DNA of 64,000 bases from Microbispora bryophytorum (GCF_006874465.1 NZ_VIRL01000020.1:62001-126000); one strand, 5' to 3'. Shown: positions 13,776 to 23,066, counted from the first letter of the stretch. Notes: generated from the sequence alone by a model not told the origin. Numbers and translations: made by a program.

Positions 13776-16325
13776 TCACTTGGCCGTGTTGTCGACCTCC
13801 AGCACGAGCCGCGCGAGTTCCAACCGGTCGAGGTTGGGGGCCTGCGCCGTGGCGTTGCCCAGGACGAGCGCGCCGGAGGCGGTCGTCAGGGTGAGCGGCG
13901 TCGCCTGGGACCAGAAGTTGTCCCAGGCGTAGGAGTGCCGGAACACGCCGCGCGTCGTGGCCCCGCCCGTCTCGGTGATGTCGAGGAACCGGCTGATGAC
14001 ATCGGTGTTGTACGGGTGACCGGTGTTCCGGTCGGCGTTGGCGTAGTGCGCCACGAGGACGTACTCGCCGGGGCCGAACCCGGCGGGCCGGATGAGGGTG
14101 AGCGTGTTGGCCGCGCCGTCGCCGAGGCCGCTGACGTAGGCGCCCCCGGAGGCGTTCGAGCCGCTCGTGGCGGGGACGGCGACCACGCGCGCCGTTCCGG
14201 CGCGCTGCGCATGCTCGGCCTCGATCCGGTGGACCGCCGCGTCCGCCTCCTCGGCCCTGACCGTGGTCAGCCCGCGTAACCGCAGGCCGGCCGGGCCGCC
14301 CACCTCGACCACCGAGACGCCGGCGGGGAGGTGGACGCGGGCACGGGAGGCCCCCTCACCGGGCCGAACCGCGCGCAGACCGGCGATCCGCCGTCCGTCG
14401 ACGCGGACGTCGAGGCTGCCGGCTTCGGCTGCCTCGTAGGAGAAGGTCAGGTCGTAGTAGCCGTCCTCGCTCACGGCGGCGAAGAACGTGGCCCGGGCGG
14501 CGCCGCCGAGGGTGACGGCGGCCCCCCTGCCCTCGCGGGTCACGCCCGCGCCCCCGGACAGCCGCGCCTCGTCGGCCGGGTACGCCGCCCGCTCGGGGCC
14601 GGTGAGCTCGGTGAGGTCGAACTTGTCCAGCGTGACGTCGCTGCCGGGCAGCAGGGCCGTCCCGTCCGCGCCGGCGCGCAGGGACAGCTCGTGGACGCCG
14701 GCGGTCAGCTCGACCTCCACATCGGTGCGGCCGCGGTAGGTCCAGCCGAGACCGGCCGAATACTGCACGATCTGGTCGAGCGCGCCGTCCACGAACAGCG
14801 CGTGCCTGCCGGGTGCCTTGTTCGCGCCCTGGAAGATGCCCAGGCGGTAGCGACCGTCGCGCGGCACGGTGACCGGGAACGTGACGGCGGAGCCGGCCCT
14901 GTTCATGGAGCCGACGTCCCGCTTGCCGGAGGTCGCGTAGAGCTGCGGGTCGGCCGTGGTGTTCTGGTCGTACGCCTGGGCCGAGGTGAGCGTGGCCGAC
15001 TCGGCCTCCACCGAGACGCTCCACGGCGCGCCGGCGGCGGGCGCGCCGCCGCTCGCGGGGACGATCACGACCCGGTAGGCGGCCATCACGTCGCCGCCCG
15101 GCAGGTCCACGCGCAGCGTGCCGTCGCGCAGGGTGGTCCGGGTGGCCGCGACGACCGGCGGCTGCAGGGCGTCGCCCTCGTATCCGGTCCACGTCGTCCT
15201 GGACACGACGACGTCGACCTGCTTGCCGAAGATCGCGGGGTCGAGCCCGGAGACGTCGAGCCGGACCGGCGCGGCGCCGCCGCCGACCAGCACGGTGCCC
15301 CGCCGTACGGAGGGATTGACGGCCGCGAGGGCCTGGACCGTGTCGGGGACCCCCGGCTGCGGCGGGGTCGCCCTCACCGTCTGCCCGGTCAGATCCGCGT
15401 ACCACTTGAGCAGCCACCATGCGCCGTTGGCCTGACGGGTGCGCACCGCGTGGTCGGAGAGGTTGCCGGCGTAGGTCCAGAACGCCATGTCGGCGTCCAC
15501 CTTGGTGTCCTCGAACATGGTGATCCACTGGACCATCTGGCCGGGGACGGACATGTCGCGCCGGTTGCCGTACTCGTCGATGGTGATCGGCAGCGGGCCG
15601 ACGCCGAGGTCGCGCTCCATCTGCCGGTAGTTCTCGTAGTGGTCCCGGTAGGCGGCGAGGCTGTCGCGCGACAGTTCATGCCAGGCCATGATGTCCGGCA
15701 GGTAACTCCTCGCGCCGCAGGTGGCGTCCCTGGCCCAGGTGAGGAAGTCGCGCAGGCGGCCGGGGTTGTAGCCGGCCTCGTTGGGGCCGACGATGCGGGC
15801 GCCGGGGTCGATGGAGCGGATGCGCTCGACGACCGCCTTCCAGTCGTCGAAGAACTTCTGCTTCATCGTGGACCAGTCCTCGTACCAGATGAAGTCGGGC
15901 TCGTTGAACGGCACCCAGACGAACTTGCGCTTGTCCTGCGGACGCTCCGTGACGACCTTGCGCACCATCGCGCCGACCTTGGCGAGGTAGTCGTCGATGC
16001 CGAGGTTCTCGTAGGGCCAATTGCTGTAGACGTCCTGCATGTAGACGACGATTTCCTCGCCGCCCGCCGCGAAGAAGCCGTCCGCGATCCGGAGCGCGTC
16101 GCCGTTGGGGTGCTGGTCGCCGTCCGGGGCCTTCTGGGCGACCGTACGCGGCCGGGCGCCTGCGACGAGGGGATCTCCCGGGACCCCCGGGTCGGACAGG
16201 CCGTACAGCATGCCGGTCGCGCCGCCGTGGACCGGCCCGGTGCGCTGCGCGAAGTCCACCGCGACGACGTCGGCCGCGGTCGCGGCCGTCTCGCGGGTAC
16301 GCCGGAGTGACCTTTGTCGGTGCAT
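13776..16325 (-). CDS. Clan GH-A glycoside hydrolase with C-terminal CBM35-like module, lacking a signal peptide
   Basis: 849 residues. The catalytic (beta/alpha)8 domain (about 25-330) shows the acid/base Glu in VPFNEPDFIWY and the likely nucleophile Glu in LPITIDEYGNRR, typical of GH39/GH5-like clan GH-A enzymes. A beta-sandwich region follows, then a middle carbohydrate-binding-like module (about 430-580, VSVEAESATLTSAQAY) and a C-terminal CBM35-like module (about 680-849, HRIEAEHAQRAGTARVV). Homologues are secreted, yet this protein starts MHRQRSLRRTRETAATAADV with no hydrophobic core, although a good GGAGAGG ribosome site fixes the ATG. It lies 129 bp after the alpha-galactosidase gene and probably shares its operon and LacI control. 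Confidence 0.8.
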   Translation of the reverse strand: MHRQRSLRRTRETAATAADVVAVDFAQRTGPVHGGATGMLYGLSDPGVPGDPLVAGARPRTVAQKAPDGDQHPNGDALRIADGFFAAGGEEIVVYMQDVYSNWPYENLGIDDYLAKVGAMVRKVVTERPQDKRKFVWVPFNEPDFIWYEDWSTMKQKFFDDWKAVVERIRSIDPGARIVGPNEAGYNPGRLRDFLTWARDATCGARSYLPDIMAWHELSRDSLAAYRDHYENYRQMERDLGVGPLPITIDEYGNRRDMSVPGQMVQWITMFEDTKVDADMAFWTYAGNLSDHAVRTRQANGAWWLLKWYADLTGQTVRATPPQPGVPDTVQALAAVNPSVRRGTVLVGGGAAPVRLDVSGLDPAIFGKQVDVVVSRTTWTGYEGDALQPPVVAATRTTLRDGTLRVDLPGGDVMAAYRVVIVPASGGAPAAGAPWSVSVEAESATLTSAQAYDQNTTADPQLYATSGKRDVGSMNRAGSAVTFPVTVPRDGRYRLGIFQGANKAPGRHALFVDGALDQIVQYSAGLGWTYRGRTDVEVELTAGVHELSLRAGADGTALLPGSDVTLDKFDLTELTGPERAAYPADEARLSGGAGVTREGRGAAVTLGGAARATFFAAVSEDGYYDLTFSYEAAEAGSLDVRVDGRRIAGLRAVRPGEGASRARVHLPAGVSVVEVGGPAGLRLRGLTTVRAEEADAAVHRIEAEHAQRAGTARVVAVPATSGSNASGGAYVSGLGDGAANTLTLIRPAGFGPGEYVLVAHYANADRNTGHPYNTDVISRFLDITETGGATTRGVFRHSYAWDNFWSQATPLTLTTASGALVLGNATAQAPNLDRLELARLVLEVDNTAK

Positions 16326-16454
16326 GTGTCCTCTCCTGTTGCCGGGACGAATGAGCGCCCTGGAGCGATGGCTGGAGGGGTGATAGGGCAGAGACGATCA
16401 TGTGATGGGCGACGGAGAAGACCATGTGGGGGTCCAAGACCGCAGGTCCGGGAC

Positions 16455-18668
16455 TCAGAGCAGGAGGGACGAATGGGCTGAGGATGGCGAGGCGGCCGAA
16501 ACGCGAAAGATCCGGGCGGAAGGGCCGGGCACCGGCTTGCCGAGGATGAGCCGGCCCGTCTCCTGATCCCACTCCCCGTCCCAGGCGGGCAGGTGGCGGG
16601 GGTAGACGACCTCGACATCGACCTGTCGTCCGGCGAGGTGCGGGAGCGACAGCGAGGCCGTCGCCCGCTTGTCCGCGCGGCACCAGACCCCCACGTACGT
16701 GTGGTCAGGCGTGGTCAGGCCGAGGCTGAGCCAGGGGTCGGCCCAGCCCGGAAGTCCCAGCGGCCAGACGGGGACGGCCGCGGCCAGGTCGGTGCGGAGG
16801 TCCCGGTAGGCGGCGACGGCCGACCTGACCGCCTCGCGCTGCGCGCCGGTCATGGTGGGCAGGTGGCCGGACAGGTAGAGGCGGCCCAGCATGCCGGTGC
16901 ACAGGCTGTAGGCGACCCGCTCGTCGTCCATGCCGGGCTGGGGATAGGCCCAGCTCGCCGACTGCTCCGGCAGGACGGACAGCGGAGCGGCCACCGCGAT
17001 CGGGGGATAAAGCAGGGGGTCCTGCTGGTCGCTGGTCGACTGGAGTTGCATGCGCGACAGCAGGGCGTAGTCCATGCGCATCGCGCCGGAGGCGCAGTTC
17101 TCCAGGATCAGGTCCGGATGACGGTCGAGGACCGCCTCCAGCCACGCCTGATGCGCCCGGTTGCAGGCGAGCAGCCCCGCGCCCGGGCTCGCGGCGTCCA
17201 CGTCGGTGCCCGCGCCGGGGTCGATGTTGTAGTCGAGCTTGAAGTAGCCCACGCCGAGCTGTTCCACGAGCCGGTCGACGACCTCGTCGAGATGGGCGAC
17301 GGCGGCGGGGTGGCGCAGGTCGAGGTGGTAGCGGCCGTGCTCCACGATCCTCGTGCCGCCCCGCTGCAGGAACGCCTCGGCGGGCAGCTTGCCGGCCATG
17401 GGGCTGCGCACGCCGATCACCTCGGGCTCCAGCCACAGGCCCGGGACCATGCCGCGCCTCCTGATGTGGGACAGGACCTCCTCGATGCCCTGCGGGAAGC
17501 GCGTCCGGGACGGCTGCCACTCGCCGACGCTGTCCCACCAGTCGCCGTCGTCGTCGTACCAGCCGGCGTCGATGCAGAACACCTCGGCGCCCGCCTCGGC
17601 GGCGGCGTCGATCAGCGGGACCAGCTTCGCGGTCGTCGGATCGCCCATGAGGGTGTTCATGTAGTCGTTGAACACAACGGGCAGGCGGGCCCGGTCCGGA
17701 TGGGGGCGCACCAGGGCGCGGCGGTGGGCGGTCAGTGCCGCCGCCGCACTGTGTAACGCAGCGTAGGCGCTGTGCATCGCACCGGAGGCGCTGTGCAAGC
17801 CACCGGGGGCGCCGTGCATCGCGCCGGGGGTGCTGTGCGGCCGGAAGGAGGAGACCGCCACGGACGCCGGGACCGCGGTGAACGATTCGCCGGGGGCGAG
17901 GACGGCGTGCCACTGGTGGTCGATGTCGGTGGGGCCGAGCAGCGCGACGTAGGCGCCGTCCCTGCGCTCGCCCACCTCCCACCGCCACGGGCCGTTGTGC
18001 TCGACCTGCCACAGCCATGCCCGGCCGGAGTCCGGGTCGAGCAGGGCCGCCGTGGGCAGGTGCTGCCCCGTCGACCAGGTGCCGGTGCTGGTGACCGCGA
18101 GACGGCCCCGGCCGTCCTGGCCGTGCAGCGGCAGGTTGAGGTCCGCCATCTCCTCGCGCAGCGGCCGCAGGCGCCAGCGGCTCTCGCCCAGCCACTCGCT
18201 GTCGGCGCGCACGACCTGCAGCCCGCCCACCGAGCCGGACGGGAACGCGGCGGCGAACGAGGTCACGCCCAGCACGACCACCTCTGCGGCGCCGCGGTTG
18301 ACGATCGTCGTCCAGGACCGCACGGCCGGCACGTCCTCGGCCGAGCGCAGGTGCGCGTGCACCTCCAGGCCGGTCTGCTCGTCCCGCAGGGTGACCCGCA
18401 ACTCGTGCCACCGCCCGTCGCGGACCCGCTCGGCCCCTGCGTAGGTGAGACGGCGGCCGACCGCGGTGTCGGAGAAGCGGTGGGACGCCCGCGCCCGTCC
18501 GTGACCGGCCAGCAGCACCTCCACGAGAGGCTGCGCGGGCGGCTTCGGCCCCGGATCGCCCGTGCCCAGCTCGCGGATGCTCGCCACACCGTCGGGTGAT
18601 ATGGCGATAACCACCCGCAGCGCCGAGTGCCCCCACTCCAGGCTGGTCTCGGTGGGCGGTGAGTCCAA
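16455..18668 (-). CDS. GH36 alpha-galactosidase
   Basis: 737 residues, the usual length. Hydrolyses terminal alpha-galactosides such as melibiose or galactomannan side chains. The N-terminal beta-sandwich is followed by the catalytic barrel (about 320-620): FNDYMNTLMGDPTTAKL, then FCIDAGWYDDDGDWWDSVG, the nucleophile Asp in YFKLDYNID and the acid/base Asp in LQSTSDQQDPL. No signal peptide, so it acts on imported oligosaccharides or is intracellular. TTG start with an AGGAG site six bases upstream. A five-fold 7-residue repeat is inserted just before the barrel. It is controlled by the two LacI operators 80-130 bp upstream. Confidence 0.92.
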   Translation of the reverse strand: MDSPPTETSLEWGHSALRVVIAISPDGVASIRELGTGDPGPKPPAQPLVEVLLAGHGRARASHRFSDTAVGRRLTYAGAERVRDGRWHELRVTLRDEQTGLEVHAHLRSAEDVPAVRSWTTIVNRGAAEVVVLGVTSFAAAFPSGSVGGLQVVRADSEWLGESRWRLRPLREEMADLNLPLHGQDGRGRLAVTSTGTWSTGQHLPTAALLDPDSGRAWLWQVEHNGPWRWEVGERRDGAYVALLGPTDIDHQWHAVLAPGESFTAVPASVAVSSFRPHSTPGAMHGAPGGLHSASGAMHSAYAALHSAAAALTAHRRALVRPHPDRARLPVVFNDYMNTLMGDPTTAKLVPLIDAAAEAGAEVFCIDAGWYDDDGDWWDSVGEWQPSRTRFPQGIEEVLSHIRRRGMVPGLWLEPEVIGVRSPMAGKLPAEAFLQRGGTRIVEHGRYHLDLRHPAAVAHLDEVVDRLVEQLGVGYFKLDYNIDPGAGTDVDAASPGAGLLACNRAHQAWLEAVLDRHPDLILENCASGAMRMDYALLSRMQLQSTSDQQDPLLYPPIAVAAPLSVLPEQSASWAYPQPGMDDERVAYSLCTGMLGRLYLSGHLPTMTGAQREAVRSAVAAYRDLRTDLAAAVPVWPLGLPGWADPWLSLGLTTPDHTYVGVWCRADKRATASLSLPHLAGRQVDVEVVYPRHLPAWDGEWDQETGRLILGKPVPGPSARIFRVSAASPSSAHSSLLL
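17746..17838 (-). repeat. 21-bp tandem repeat inside the alpha-galactosidase gene
   Basis: Four to five imperfect 21-bp units, with boundaries at 17746, 17767, 17788, 17809 and 17830. They encode heptapeptides of the form (P/S/Y)-(G/A)-(A/G)-(M/L)-H-(S/G)-A. They sit in the linker between the N-terminal sandwich and the catalytic barrel, and being multiples of three they keep the frame. Confidence 0.85.
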
Positions 18669-18750
18669 CTGCGTCTCCTGACGATCGAGCCGGGTTCTCC
18701 GGAGGTCGTGCGGCGTGCGGGCCGCGATGATGGGCTCTCCCTTGCCTGCG

Positions 18751-18794
18751 TGTGACCGGTCACATCCGCATAAATCAGAGTGTGACCGGTCACA
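18751..18794. promoter_or_regulatory. Twin LacI-family operators upstream of the alpha-galactosidase gene
   Basis: TGTGACCGGTCACA is present as a perfect 14-bp palindrome at 18751-18764 and again at 18781-18794. Centre-to-centre spacing is exactly 30 bp, about three helical turns, so two repressor dimers would sit on the same face. An AT-rich TTTATG lies between them on the minus strand and may be the -10 box. The CG-centred palindrome is the LacI-family type and the LacI gene is next door. Confidence 0.85.
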
Positions 18795-18909
18795 CGAGTG
18801 AGGAGAAGGCCCCGTTACGTTGTTGTTATCAACACCCGGCGTCCAGCCCGGTTCGGCCGCCTCCGGCCGTACGGCCTCCTACGGGCCGGCCGGGCGGCGC
18901 CGATGCGGC

Positions 18910-19956
18910 TCACGTGCGCGGGGGCGCCGTGGACTCGCGCACCACCAGCCGCGGCGGCGTCAGCGACACCGCGGGCTGAGACGCCCCCGCGAGCTCGGCC
19001 AGCACCGCCGCCACCGTTGCGCGGCCCAGCCCGGCGAAGTCCATCTCCACCGTCGTCAGCGCCGGTGTCCAATACTCCGCGCCGGGCACCCCGTCGAAGC
19101 CCACGATGCTCACGTCCCCCGGCACGTCCTTGCCCGCCTCGAACAGCGCGCGCCGCACCGCCAGGGCGATGTGGTCGTTGCCGCACAGGATCGCGGTCAC
19201 ACCGGCGTCGGCGGCCAGGACCCGTCCCGCCTCGTACGCCGATCGCACGTCCCAGCCCACCGGCACCACCGGCGGGACTGCCGCTCCGGCTTCGGCCAGC
19301 GCACGGCGCCAGCCCGCCTGACGTCCGCTGTGCTCCGACTCCGAGGGGATCGCCACGTGATGGACGGTCCGGTGTCCCAGGGCCAGCAGGTGCCGCGTCG
19401 CCTCGGCCGACGCTTGCTGCTCGTCCAGGCAGATCGCGGGCCGCGCCACACCGCGCACGCCCGGCTCGACGGCGGCCGCCGCGGGCAGGGACTCGGGGAG
19501 CGCGCGCAGCACCGCGATGCCGGCCGCGTCGAACGCGATCACGATCACGCCCCCGGCGCTCGGATCGCTGACGTAGTCGGCGGCGCTGCGCACGTCGCCC
19601 TCGCGGTCCGATTCGACCACCCGCACCCCGACGGCCAGGCCCTCGACCCGGGCCGCCTCCTCGATGCCCTGTAGCGTCGAGGCGTAGCCGTACAGCATGG
19701 TGTCGGAGGTGACCACCGTCACGCCCCGCGCCCGCCCCGTTCCCAGCGCCCGCGCCACCCGGTTGGGCCGGTACCGCAGCCGTTCGATGACCTCCATGAC
19801 GGTCTGCCGCGTCTCGGCGCTCACCTTGGGCGAGGCGTTGAGCACCCGCGACACCGTCTGCCTGGACACGCCCGCCGCCGCCGCGACGTCGCGGATGCTC
19901 GGCGCCGTCTCCCGGCCGGGACGCGGAGAGGGCATCTCAACAGGGGTTGCGTTCAC
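18910..19956 (-). CDS. LacI family transcriptional repressor
   Basis: 348 residues from a GTG at 19956; an ATG at 19936 is an alternative start. The N-terminal headpiece SIRDVAAAAGVSRQTVSRVL, then RYRPNRVARAL hinge, is complete. A periplasmic-binding-protein-like sensor domain follows, with CLDEQQASAEATRHLLALGH, ILCGNDHIALAVRRALFEAG and VSIVGFDGVPGAEYW motifs. It is transcribed in the same direction as, and just upstream of, the alpha-galactosidase gene. Twin palindromes in the intervening space make that gene the obvious target, with a galactoside as likely inducer. A further inverted repeat at its own start may allow autoregulation. Confidence 0.93.
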   Translation of the reverse strand: MNATPVEMPSPRPGRETAPSIRDVAAAAGVSRQTVSRVLNASPKVSAETRQTVMEVIERLRYRPNRVARALGTGRARGVTVVTSDTMLYGYASTLQGIEEAARVEGLAVGVRVVESDREGDVRSAADYVSDPSAGGVIVIAFDAAGIAVLRALPESLPAAAAVEPGVRGVARPAICLDEQQASAEATRHLLALGHRTVHHVAIPSESEHSGRQAGWRRALAEAGAAVPPVVPVGWDVRSAYEAGRVLAADAGVTAILCGNDHIALAVRRALFEAGKDVPGDVSIVGFDGVPGAEYWTPALTTVEMDFAGLGRATVAAVLAELAGASQPAVSLTPPRLVVRESTAPPRT

Positions 19957-19977
19957 GCACCCATCGTGATCGGTGCG
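19956..19977. promoter_or_regulatory. Inverted repeat at the LacI gene start
   Basis: CGCACC-N10-GGTGCG abuts the proposed GTG start. Its sequence differs from the twin operators, so it may be a site for another regulator or chance in GC-rich DNA. Confidence 0.25.
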
Positions 19978-20084
19978 GCGAGCCGGGGTCAAAACCGCCG
20001 TGCGGGCTCGCGACGCGGGGCCCGGCCGTGGTCACGGCGGCCGGCGGCTCCTACGACGGCCGCGAGCGCCTGTAGTCTCGGCGC

Positions 20085-20984
20085 GTGCGCTACGAGCCAC
20101 CGGAGGACGGTGCGGGCCTGCGCCGGCATCTGCGGGACGGCGGGGACCGGCCCGGCCATCGGCTGCGGTTCGGCTCCGGCGCGGCGGGCATCGAGCGGCT
20201 GGAGGCGTCGCTCACCGGCGAGGGGTTCGCCACGCACCGCCACGACACGTACGCGATCGGGATGACGCTGCGGGGCGTGCAGACGTTCCGCTACCGCGGG
20301 GAGCCGCGGCACTGCCTGCCGGGGGAGTGGCACGTCCTGCATCCCGACGAGCCGCACGACGGTGCGGCGGGCACCGACGAGGGGTTCGGCTACCGGATCA
20401 TCTACCTCGACCCCTCCCTCGTGCAGGAGGCGCTGGGCGGGGCGCCGCTGCCGTTCGTCGCCGATCCCGTGATCGGGCGGCGCGACGCCGACCCCGCGCT
20501 CGCGGCGTGCCTGCGGGACATCGACGAGCCGCTGGACGAGGCCGGACGGCTGACGCTCACCCTGCGGGTGGTCCACATGCTCGTGCGGCACTCCTCCGCG
20601 CGGGACTCCTCTGTGCGGCACTCCTCCGCGGGAAGCACCGTGCGGCCGGGCGCGCGGGCTCCGCTGGCGCTGGAGGCGCTGGCCCGCGTGCGCGACCTGA
20701 TCGCCGACGACCCGACGGTGCGGCACACGCTCGCCGAGTTCGAGCAGATCGCGGGCCTGGACCGGTGGACGGTCGCACGCCAGTTCCGCGTCGCGTTCGG
20801 CACCAGCCCGACCCGCTTCCGCACGATGCGGCAACTCGACCTGGCCCGCCGGCTGCTGCGCGGTGGCGTGCCCCTGGCCGGGGCGGCCCAGCTCGCGGGC
20901 TTCGCCGACCAGGCCCACATGTCGCGCATGTTCAAACGGGCCTACGGCCTCACGCCCGCGAAGTGGACCGCCGCGCTCGCCTGA
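20085..20984 (+). CDS. AraC family regulator with N-terminal cupin domain
   Basis: 299 residues from a GTG. The N-terminal cupin-like sensor domain (about 35-130) has FATHRHDTYAIGMTLRG and GEWHVLHPDEPHDG histidine motifs. The C-terminal double helix-turn-helix (about 200-298) has FEQIAGLDRWTVARQFR, then PTRFRTMRQLDLARRLL and AAQLAGFADQAHMSRMFK. The linker contains a short imperfect repeat (RHSSARDSSVRHSSAG). It is divergent from the LacI gene with about 128 bp between the starts, which gives a shared control region. AraC proteins with this layout often control transporters or exporters of small metabolites; the target is not evident here. Confidence 0.9.
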   Translation: MRYEPPEDGAGLRRHLRDGGDRPGHRLRFGSGAAGIERLEASLTGEGFATHRHDTYAIGMTLRGVQTFRYRGEPRHCLPGEWHVLHPDEPHDGAAGTDEGFGYRIIYLDPSLVQEALGGAPLPFVADPVIGRRDADPALAACLRDIDEPLDEAGRLTLTLRVVHMLVRHSSARDSSVRHSSAGSTVRPGARAPLALEALARVRDLIADDPTVRHTLAEFEQIAGLDRWTVARQFRVAFGTSPTRFRTMRQLDLARRLLRGGVPLAGAAQLAGFADQAHMSRMFKRAYGLTPAKWTAALA

Positions 20985-21083
20985 CGATGGGCCGCTCTGC
21001 GTCTCGCGGAGCACTGCCTCGGGCTCCTCGCCGGTGATCTCAGCGCATCGTTCGCCCGGCGTCAGCCGAGGCCGCCCGAACCG

Positions 21084-22031
21084 TCACTCGGCGAGTACGT
21101 AGCCTCCCACCGAGGACGGGATGACGAAGGAGTCGAGCCGGCGCAGTTGGTGTGTGGCGCGGTTCACCCGATACCAGGTGTGCGTCCTGCGCAGGTCACC
21201 GTTCACGTGACGATCGGAGCGGGTCAGGACATCGAGGTGGCCGGCCTTGTCCCAGCGTGTCGTCAAGGCGGTCTCACCGGCGCGGAGCCGGATGGGGATG
21301 CTGGTCTTCTTCGCGGTGGCGAGGTTGCGGGTGAGGACCACGTTCTTGACGGAACCGCCGGTCTTCGTCCATTTCGGCGCGGCCACGGTGACGCCGTCGG
21401 GGCCGAGGTCGCCCCGCATGTACACCGACCGCCGTAACTTCACCGACCACGTGCCGGTCGCGTAGAGCACCGCCGTGCGGTTGTCGCCCGCCATCATGCG
21501 CGTCCCGTCCGGGCTGAAGTCCCAGGTCTGGTATCCCCTCGGCAGGGTGAACACCTTCCCCGTGGTCGTGTCCGCCACTCGGTCGACCTCCCGTTCGGAG
21601 GCGTTAACCCCGCGCAGGCTGAGAAACCGGCCACCCGGAGAGAGGGTGAGCGCGTCCATCCGGAGGTCGTCCGGCCATGCCACCGTGGGAACCTCGCGCG
21701 CCCTGCCGGTGGCGGCGTTCCAGATCGTGAGCACGCCGTCCTTCCCCGCGAAGTACGCGGCCTGCGCGCCATCCTGGGAGACGGCGATGACGCCGGCGAC
21801 GGTGTACTCGTCGGCCGCCACGGTCCTGCGGGCGCCGGGGAGCGCGACGACACGGCCGTTGCTCAGCCAGATCTTCAACGGGCCGCAGGGATGACGGCCG
21901 CCGTCGGCCTGGAGGCAGGACCCGAGACCCGCGTAACGGATCACGGGTGGGGTCGCCGCTGCCTCGGCCTGGGGGGTGGTCATGAACGCCGCGGCGGCCA
22001 GCACCGCGGCCGACGCTACTCGGGACAGCAT
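21084..22031 (-). CDS. Secreted beta-propeller-like protein of unknown function
   Basis: 315 residues. A clear signal peptide (MLSRVASAAVLAAAAFMTTP, cleavage after AEA near residue 24) precedes repeats of WD40/TolB-like strands: SQDGAQAAYFAGKDG, LSPGGRFLSL, FSPDGTRMMAGD and LGPDGVTV, each with a DG turn and ending with a short beta segment. Two Cys residues near the mature N-terminus (GSCLQADGGRHPCG) could form a disulphide. No enzyme motif is visible, so it is probably a binding or scaffold protein outside the cell. It is convergent with the AraC gene. Family placement is by repeat pattern only. Confidence 0.7.
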   Translation of the reverse strand: MLSRVASAAVLAAAAFMTTPQAEAAATPPVIRYAGLGSCLQADGGRHPCGPLKIWLSNGRVVALPGARRTVAADEYTVAGVIAVSQDGAQAAYFAGKDGVLTIWNAATGRAREVPTVAWPDDLRMDALTLSPGGRFLSLRGVNASEREVDRVADTTTGKVFTLPRGYQTWDFSPDGTRMMAGDNRTAVLYATGTWSVKLRRSVYMRGDLGPDGVTVAAPKWTKTGGSVKNVVLTRNLATAKKTSIPIRLRAGETALTTRWDKAGHLDVLTRSDRHVNGDLRRTHTWYRVNRATHQLRRLDSFVIPSSVGGYVLAE

Positions 22032-22229
22032 CCCGACATCTTCGCATTGATGCCGACATCATGGATGGTGGTCGCGCGATCCGGCTTCTGAGGCCGGTCA
22101 CAGAATCAGGGCGCGTAACGGATTGTGATCTATCCGTACCCCGAGCGGCTGCGGCAGCAGTTCTAGGGCGACCTGGCGGTTCAGGACGGGCGGGCAGTGG
22201 CGGGAGATGTCCGAGGAATTAGGAGCCCG

Positions 22230-22334
22230 CGGACCGTTCACAATCGCTTCCGGCAGTGGAGGGATGCCGACGTCTTCGACGCCTTGCTGGAGGGGGTGAT
22301 CGCGGAAGCCCGCGCGACACGGTCGAGCGCCTGA
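22230..22334 (+). pseudogene. Fragment of an IS5-type transposase N-terminus
   Basis: Thirty-four codons reading RTVHNRFRQWRDADVFDALL, followed by EGVIAEA before a stop. This is the conserved N-terminal block of IS5-family transposases. No start, no DDE residues and no continuation are present, so only a scar of an old insertion remains. It lies in a 430-bp gene-free stretch (22032-22463) in which I see nothing else. Confidence 0.7.
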
Positions 22335-22463
22335 TCAACTGGCTGCTCGATGGATGCGGCTCTGAAGCACCTTCGAATCGCGGCGGGATGAACCGGTTGT
22401 CCCTTCGCGGCTGGACAGGCATGATCGCGTGGAGTTCTGGACTACAGGGAGCGCGACGGGGAC

Positions 22464-23066
22464 ATGCGGCTGCTGGGGCGTAGACGGAAGTCGCAGGATG
22501 TCTGCCACGGAGGGACGCATATCATCCAAGCTGGAAGGCTGCAGTTCCGGAGTACGACCGAGAATGAGATGTTAGTGGGACTCGCCTCGGCGAGCGACTA
22601 TGAGGCGCAATACCGGCTCGGTTGGAACGCGACGCACATCGTCTCCGAGCCACGGCGTTCGCAACTCCTGGACACCGGGTCGCGGCGGAGGGGCCGCATC
22701 ATGCAGTTCAAAGATGCCTGGTACTTGCACGGGGTCGACAGTTACACCGGTCAGCATGCTGGAATGGTCTCTGTAGGGCGCCAGCCGCATGGTTACGAGA
22801 TCGGCGGCTGGCTAGCTCCCGCATTTCGTCGGCATCGCTTGGGCAGCGAGCTGTACGGGGCGGCGCTGACACTGGCTCACGAGCACCTTGGCATCGCTAC
22901 GGTCGTAGCGGGAGCGGAGAACACCAACACGGCCTGTAGGCGTGCTCTGGAGACGGCCGGATTCGTCGCCATGCAGAGGGCCCCCGTTCACGTTCTTCCG
23001 AACGGCCGAATGGTAAACTCATCATGGTATGCACACACAGCGAGCACCCCAAGACGGTGCAGTTGA
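22464..23066 (+). CDS. GNAT family N-acetyltransferase
   Basis: 200 residues. The core contains GYEIGGWLAPAFRRHRLGSE (acetyl-CoA-binding Q/R-x-x-G-like turn) followed by LYGAALTLAHEHLG and ENTNTACRRALETAGFVAMQ, the usual motif A and B of GNAT enzymes. Composition is lower in GC than the metabolic genes nearby, as for the rest of the 22-26.8 kb stretch. ATG start; the true start could be a little downstream. The substrate is unknown. It runs in the same direction as the DUF2716 protein gene. Confidence 0.78.
   Translation: MRLLGRRRKSQDVCHGGTHIIQAGRLQFRSTTENEMLVGLASASDYEAQYRLGWNATHIVSEPRRSQLLDTGSRRRGRIMQFKDAWYLHGVDSYTGQHAGMVSVGRQPHGYEIGGWLAPAFRRHRLGSELYGAALTLAHEHLGIATVVAGAENTNTACRRALETAGFVAMQRAPVHVLPNGRMVNSSWYAHTASTPRRCS

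Noticed and set aside
14331-16310. Long plus-strand open frame antisense to the glycosidase gene
   Set aside because: GC-rich DNA produces long antisense frames. The product is low-complexity in Gly/Arg/Val and lacks any domain, whereas the minus strand has catalytic motifs.
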